Source of the DNA: Pseudomonas viridiflava
GTDB lineage: Bacteria; Pseudomonadota; Gammaproteobacteria; Pseudomonadales; Pseudomonadaceae
DNA length: 64,000 nt
Assembly: GCF_900590885.1 (NCBI RefSeq)
Contig: NZ_UUON01000019.1
Span: 79,784 to 143,783, forward strand
Reading direction: 5' to 3'
Position numbers and translations under genes: made by a program. The notes below the pieces were generated by a model. It saw nothing but the letters and a program-made list of their open reading frames with translations, did not search any database and was not told the DNA's origin. Of the stretch, positions 61,901 through 64,000 are shown piece by piece. The first letter of the stretch is position 1. Every line of letters starts with the position of its first letter.

Positions 61901-62368
61901 ATGGACACCATGACCGAGAACGACTATCTGACCGCTTGGGGCCTTTACGCCTTCGCCGCTTTGGGCTGCCTGTTGGTGTGGTGGCGCATGACGCGCTGGA
62001 TCTGGCGCTGGCTGCGCGAGCCGCTGCAATTGCTGATGGCGGTGCTGTTGTTTAGCCCGACCATCGTTGACCCGGTCAAGACCCAGTTCGCACCGGCCGT
62101 GGCCATCACCGCGCTGGACCTGGTGCTCAAGGTCGGCAATAACGCCTGGCGGGCCATTTCCGATCTGGTCATGTACGCGATGATCGCGTTTGGCGTGTAC
62201 ATCGTCATTGTGTTGATCCGCTGGCCCATCGAGCGCGCCGCCAACGCCCGCCGTGAGCGCAAGGCCGCGATGGACGCTGCCCTGGCTGCCGAGCCGGTAG
62301 AAGAAGACGATGAACCCTTCCGCCGTCCGGCGCCGGTCAGTGGCATGCGGGTCGAACCGCGCCTTTAA
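61901..62368 (+). CDS. Inner-membrane protein of unknown function
   Basis: 155 residues from ATG 61901 (alternative ATG 61910, MTENDYLTAW). Helices: YLTAWGLYAFAALGCLLVWWRM, LLMAVLLFSPTIVDPV and LVMYAMIAFGVYIVIVLI, with an acidic Glu/Asp-rich tail (AEPVEEDDEP). A very long open frame in phase runs from within the ptrB region but is antisense to ptrB. It is 21 bp before yafJ, so probably co-transcribed. Confidence 0.8.
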   Translation: MDTMTENDYLTAWGLYAFAALGCLLVWWRMTRWIWRWLREPLQLLMAVLLFSPTIVDPVKTQFAPAVAITALDLVLKVGNNAWRAISDLVMYAMIAFGVYIVIVLIRWPIERAANARRERKAAMDAALAAEPVEEDDEPFRRPAPVSGMRVEPRL

Positions 62369-62389
62369 CGTTGCAGCGAGAGCCCTGGC

Positions 62390-63166
62390 ATGTGTGAATT
62401 ATTGGGCATGAGTGCCAACGTCCCCACCGATATCGTGTTCAGCTTTACCGGGCTGATGCAGCGCGGTGGGCGTACCGGCCCGCACCGCGACGGTTGGGGC
62501 ATCGCCTTCTATGAAGGTCGTGGCCTGCGCCTGTTCCAGGACCCGGCCGCGAGCAGCGAATCGGAAGTCGCGCTGCTGGTGCAGCGTTATCCCATCAAAA
62601 GCGAAGTAGTAATCGGCCATATCCGCCAGGCCAATGTCGGCAAGGTGAGCCTGGCCAATACCCACCCGTTCGTACGCGAGCTGTGGGGCCGTAACTGGTG
62701 CTTCGCGCATAACGGCCAATTGGCGGACTTCAACCCGCGCGCCACCTTCTACCGCCCGGTCGGCGATACCGACAGTGAAGCGGCCTTCTGCGACTTGCTC
62801 AACCGCGTGCGCGAAGCCTTCCCCGAGCCGGTGGACATCGAACAGATGCTGCCGGACCTGATCGCCGCCTGCGCCGAATACCGCAGCAAAGGCGTGTTCA
62901 ATTGCCTGCTCAGTGACGGCGACTGGCTGTTTTGCTTCTGCTCGACCAAATTGGCGCAGATTACCCGACGTGCACCATTTGGCCCCGCGCGGCTCAAAGA
63001 TGTCGACGTGATCGTGGATTTTCAGGCTGAAACCACCCCCAATGACGTGGTGACGGTGATCGCCACCGAGCCTTTGACCGACAACGAAAACTGGACCCGC
63101 TACGAACCGGGCCAATGGAGCCTGTGGCGACGCGGTGAATGCGTCAGCCAGGGCGTTACCGAGTAA
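62390..63166 (+). CDS. yafJ: Class II glutamine amidotransferase YafJ
   Basis: 258 residues. Met removal exposes the catalytic Cys2 (MCELLGMS). [57 protein letters not shown] and [16 protein letters not shown] give the Ntn-hydrolase and substrate residues. There is no synthetase domain, as usual for YafJ. The acceptor is unknown. Confidence 0.92.
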   Translation: MCELLGMSANVPTDIVFSFTGLMQRGGRTGPHRDGWGIAFYEGRGLRLFQDPAASSESEVALLVQRYPIKSEVVIGHIRQANVGKVSLANTHPFVRELWGRNWCFAHNGQLADFNPRATFYRPVGDTDSEAAFCDLLNRVREAFPEPVDIEQMLPDLIAACAEYRSKGVFNCLLSDGDWLFCFCSTKLAQITRRAPFGPARLKDVDVIVDFQAETTPNDVVTVIATEPLTDNENWTRYEPGQWSLWRRGECVSQGVTE

Positions 63167-63177
63167 GGATATCGACC

Positions 63178-63720
63178 ATGTTGCTCAGTTATTTGCGGTT
63201 GGTGCTGTTTGCCATTGGCTTGTTGGTCGGCGTGCAAGTGCCGGGGTTTATCAACGATTACGCCAAGCGTGTCGAAGCGCATCTGATCGAGGCGCAGACT
63301 GGCCTCAGTGGGTTTGAAACCACTGCACGGCAGTTCTTCAACGGTGATTTGAAGGCACTGGTGGCGCATTACCGGGCCAGTGATGATCCGGTGTTTCAGA
63401 GTGACGCTAACAGCCTGGGGGCGATGCTTGACCGCCAGGTGGCGTTGGACAAGCAATTCCAGGCGATGCAAGGCCCGTGGTACATACGCGCCTTGCAGGT
63501 GGCGGTGGCCGCTGACCCGGATATTCGCCAGGAAACCTGGAATGGCTACACCTACCAGATTCTGCTGACGCCTGAGGCTATGGGCTGGGGGCTGGGTGGG
63601 GCGATGCTCTTGTCGTTTGGGATCGAGTGTCTGTTTCGTCTGATTGATTGGGTGGTGTTGGGCGGGAAGCGGTTGCGCCAGAGTCGGCCGATCGAGGAGC
63701 GGGATCTCAAGGGGCTCTGA
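63178..63720 (+). CDS. DUF2937 family membrane protein
   Basis: 180 residues from ATG 63178. An N-terminal helix (YLRLVLFAIGLLVGVQVPGFINDYAKRVEAHLIEAQTGLSGFE) and a C-terminal helix (WGLGGAMLLSFGIECLFRLIDWVVLGGKRL) flank a helical middle. This matches DUF2937. Function unknown. It starts 11 bp after yafJ. Confidence 0.82.
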   Translation: MLLSYLRLVLFAIGLLVGVQVPGFINDYAKRVEAHLIEAQTGLSGFETTARQFFNGDLKALVAHYRASDDPVFQSDANSLGAMLDRQVALDKQFQAMQGPWYIRALQVAVAADPDIRQETWNGYTYQILLTPEAMGWGLGGAMLLSFGIECLFRLIDWVVLGGKRLRQSRPIEERDLKGL

Positions 63721-63770
63721 TTTTTTTGGGCCTTGTGTGCATATCCGTTGCTGCGGTAACGGCTGCTTAT

Positions 63771-64000
63771 GGTTCCGCCCTTACGGCGGGTCACTTTTGA
63801 AAAGCGCAAAAGTTACCAAAACGCTCTTGCCCCAACACTCGGCACCTCGCCTAGGCTCGGTGTGCCCGAACGAAGGCTTGAATCCGTGGGCCGCCGCAAT
63901 GGGCCATCCTTGGCCCAGTGCGGCTAACCCGGCGTCCTGCCGGGTTACCCACGGATTCAAGCCTGCGTTCGGCCAGCGTGTTTAACGGGGCGCCTAAGAT
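63771..64000. repeat. Multi-armed intergenic inverted repeat (cloverleaf-like), running off the window end
   Basis: Outer 25-bp arms 63866-63890 and 63948-63972 differ at one base and enclose two hairpins: GGGCCA/TGGCCC (63901-63916) and TAACCCGGC/GCCGGGTTA (63925-63947). Upstream are CCGCC/GGCGG (63775-63789) and CACC-GCCTAGGC-GGTG (63843-63862). I believe near-identical sequence recurs in Pseudomonas genomes, from memory only. No supported gene lies in 63721-64000. Confidence 0.75.

Overview
The window reads as chromosome of a Pseudomonas, most likely the P. fluorescens group. The reasons are GC-rich DNA, a complete algU-mucA-mucB-mucD cluster without mucC between mucB and mucD, gene blocks in the same order as the P. 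aeruginosa tctCopdHtctDE/ygfZ-sdhE-ygfX/nadB-algU, bepA-tusA-perM-bcp-gcvR-dapA-bamC-purC and rnd-ycgL regions, and several short palindromic intergenic repeats of the GTGGGAGGGGGCTTGC type described as REPINs in P. fluorescens SBW25. No prophage, insertion sequence, integrase or CRISPR array was seen.

Layout. 1-4.4 kb: tricarboxylate uptake (end of tctC, an OprD-type porin) facing the tctDE two-component system. 4.4-8.6 kb: HDOD protein, ygfZ, sdhE, ygfX, nadB. 9-13 kb: envelope-stress sigma factor AlgU with MucA, MucB and MucD, behind two AlgU-type promoters. 13-21 kb: envelope and core metabolism (bepA, tusA-like, AI-2E family permease, bcp, gcvR, dapA, bamC, MBL hydrolase, purC) and one tRNA-Ser(CGA). 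21-24.4 kb: a small stress-like locus: 82-residue repeat protein, cytochrome b561, secreted TPR protein, ECF sigma factor, anti-sigma factor and a 43-residue secreted peptide. 24.5-27.7 kb: chemoreceptor, anchored beta-propeller-like protein and a parDE toxin-antitoxin pair with a perfect palindrome upstream.

28-50 kb is the accessory, catabolic half. LysR regulators alternate with small transport or catabolic modules: citrate/tricarballylate-type MFS carrier with a periplasmic binding protein, CynX-type carrier, a 2-ketoarginine-decarboxylase-like enzyme with an aldehyde dehydrogenase, an MBL protein with an altered metal motif, pobR/pobA for 4-hydroxybenzoate, a DHA2 efflux carrier, a double-Cache periplasmic protein, a PheC-like periplasmic dehydratase and a gamma-glutamyl-polyamine synthetase homologue. 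50-63.7 kb returns to conserved chromosome: rnd, ycgL, 2-hydroxyacid dehydrogenase, nitroreductase, ycgN-like, an M61-like protein without its zinc motif, TrmH-type methyltransferase, HNH protein, ptrB, yafJ and a DUF2937 protein. The window ends in a multi-armed inverted repeat.

The items I think deserve a second look are the ECF/CPKG-peptide locus, three 11-bp-phased CTTTCA repeats upstream of tctDE, the parDE palindrome and its start-codon ambiguity, two 58-residue proteins that are easily missed, the degenerate M61 protein, and the repeat families (REP pairs and the terminal cloverleaf-like repeat). All functional names are homology calls made by reading; no database search was run.
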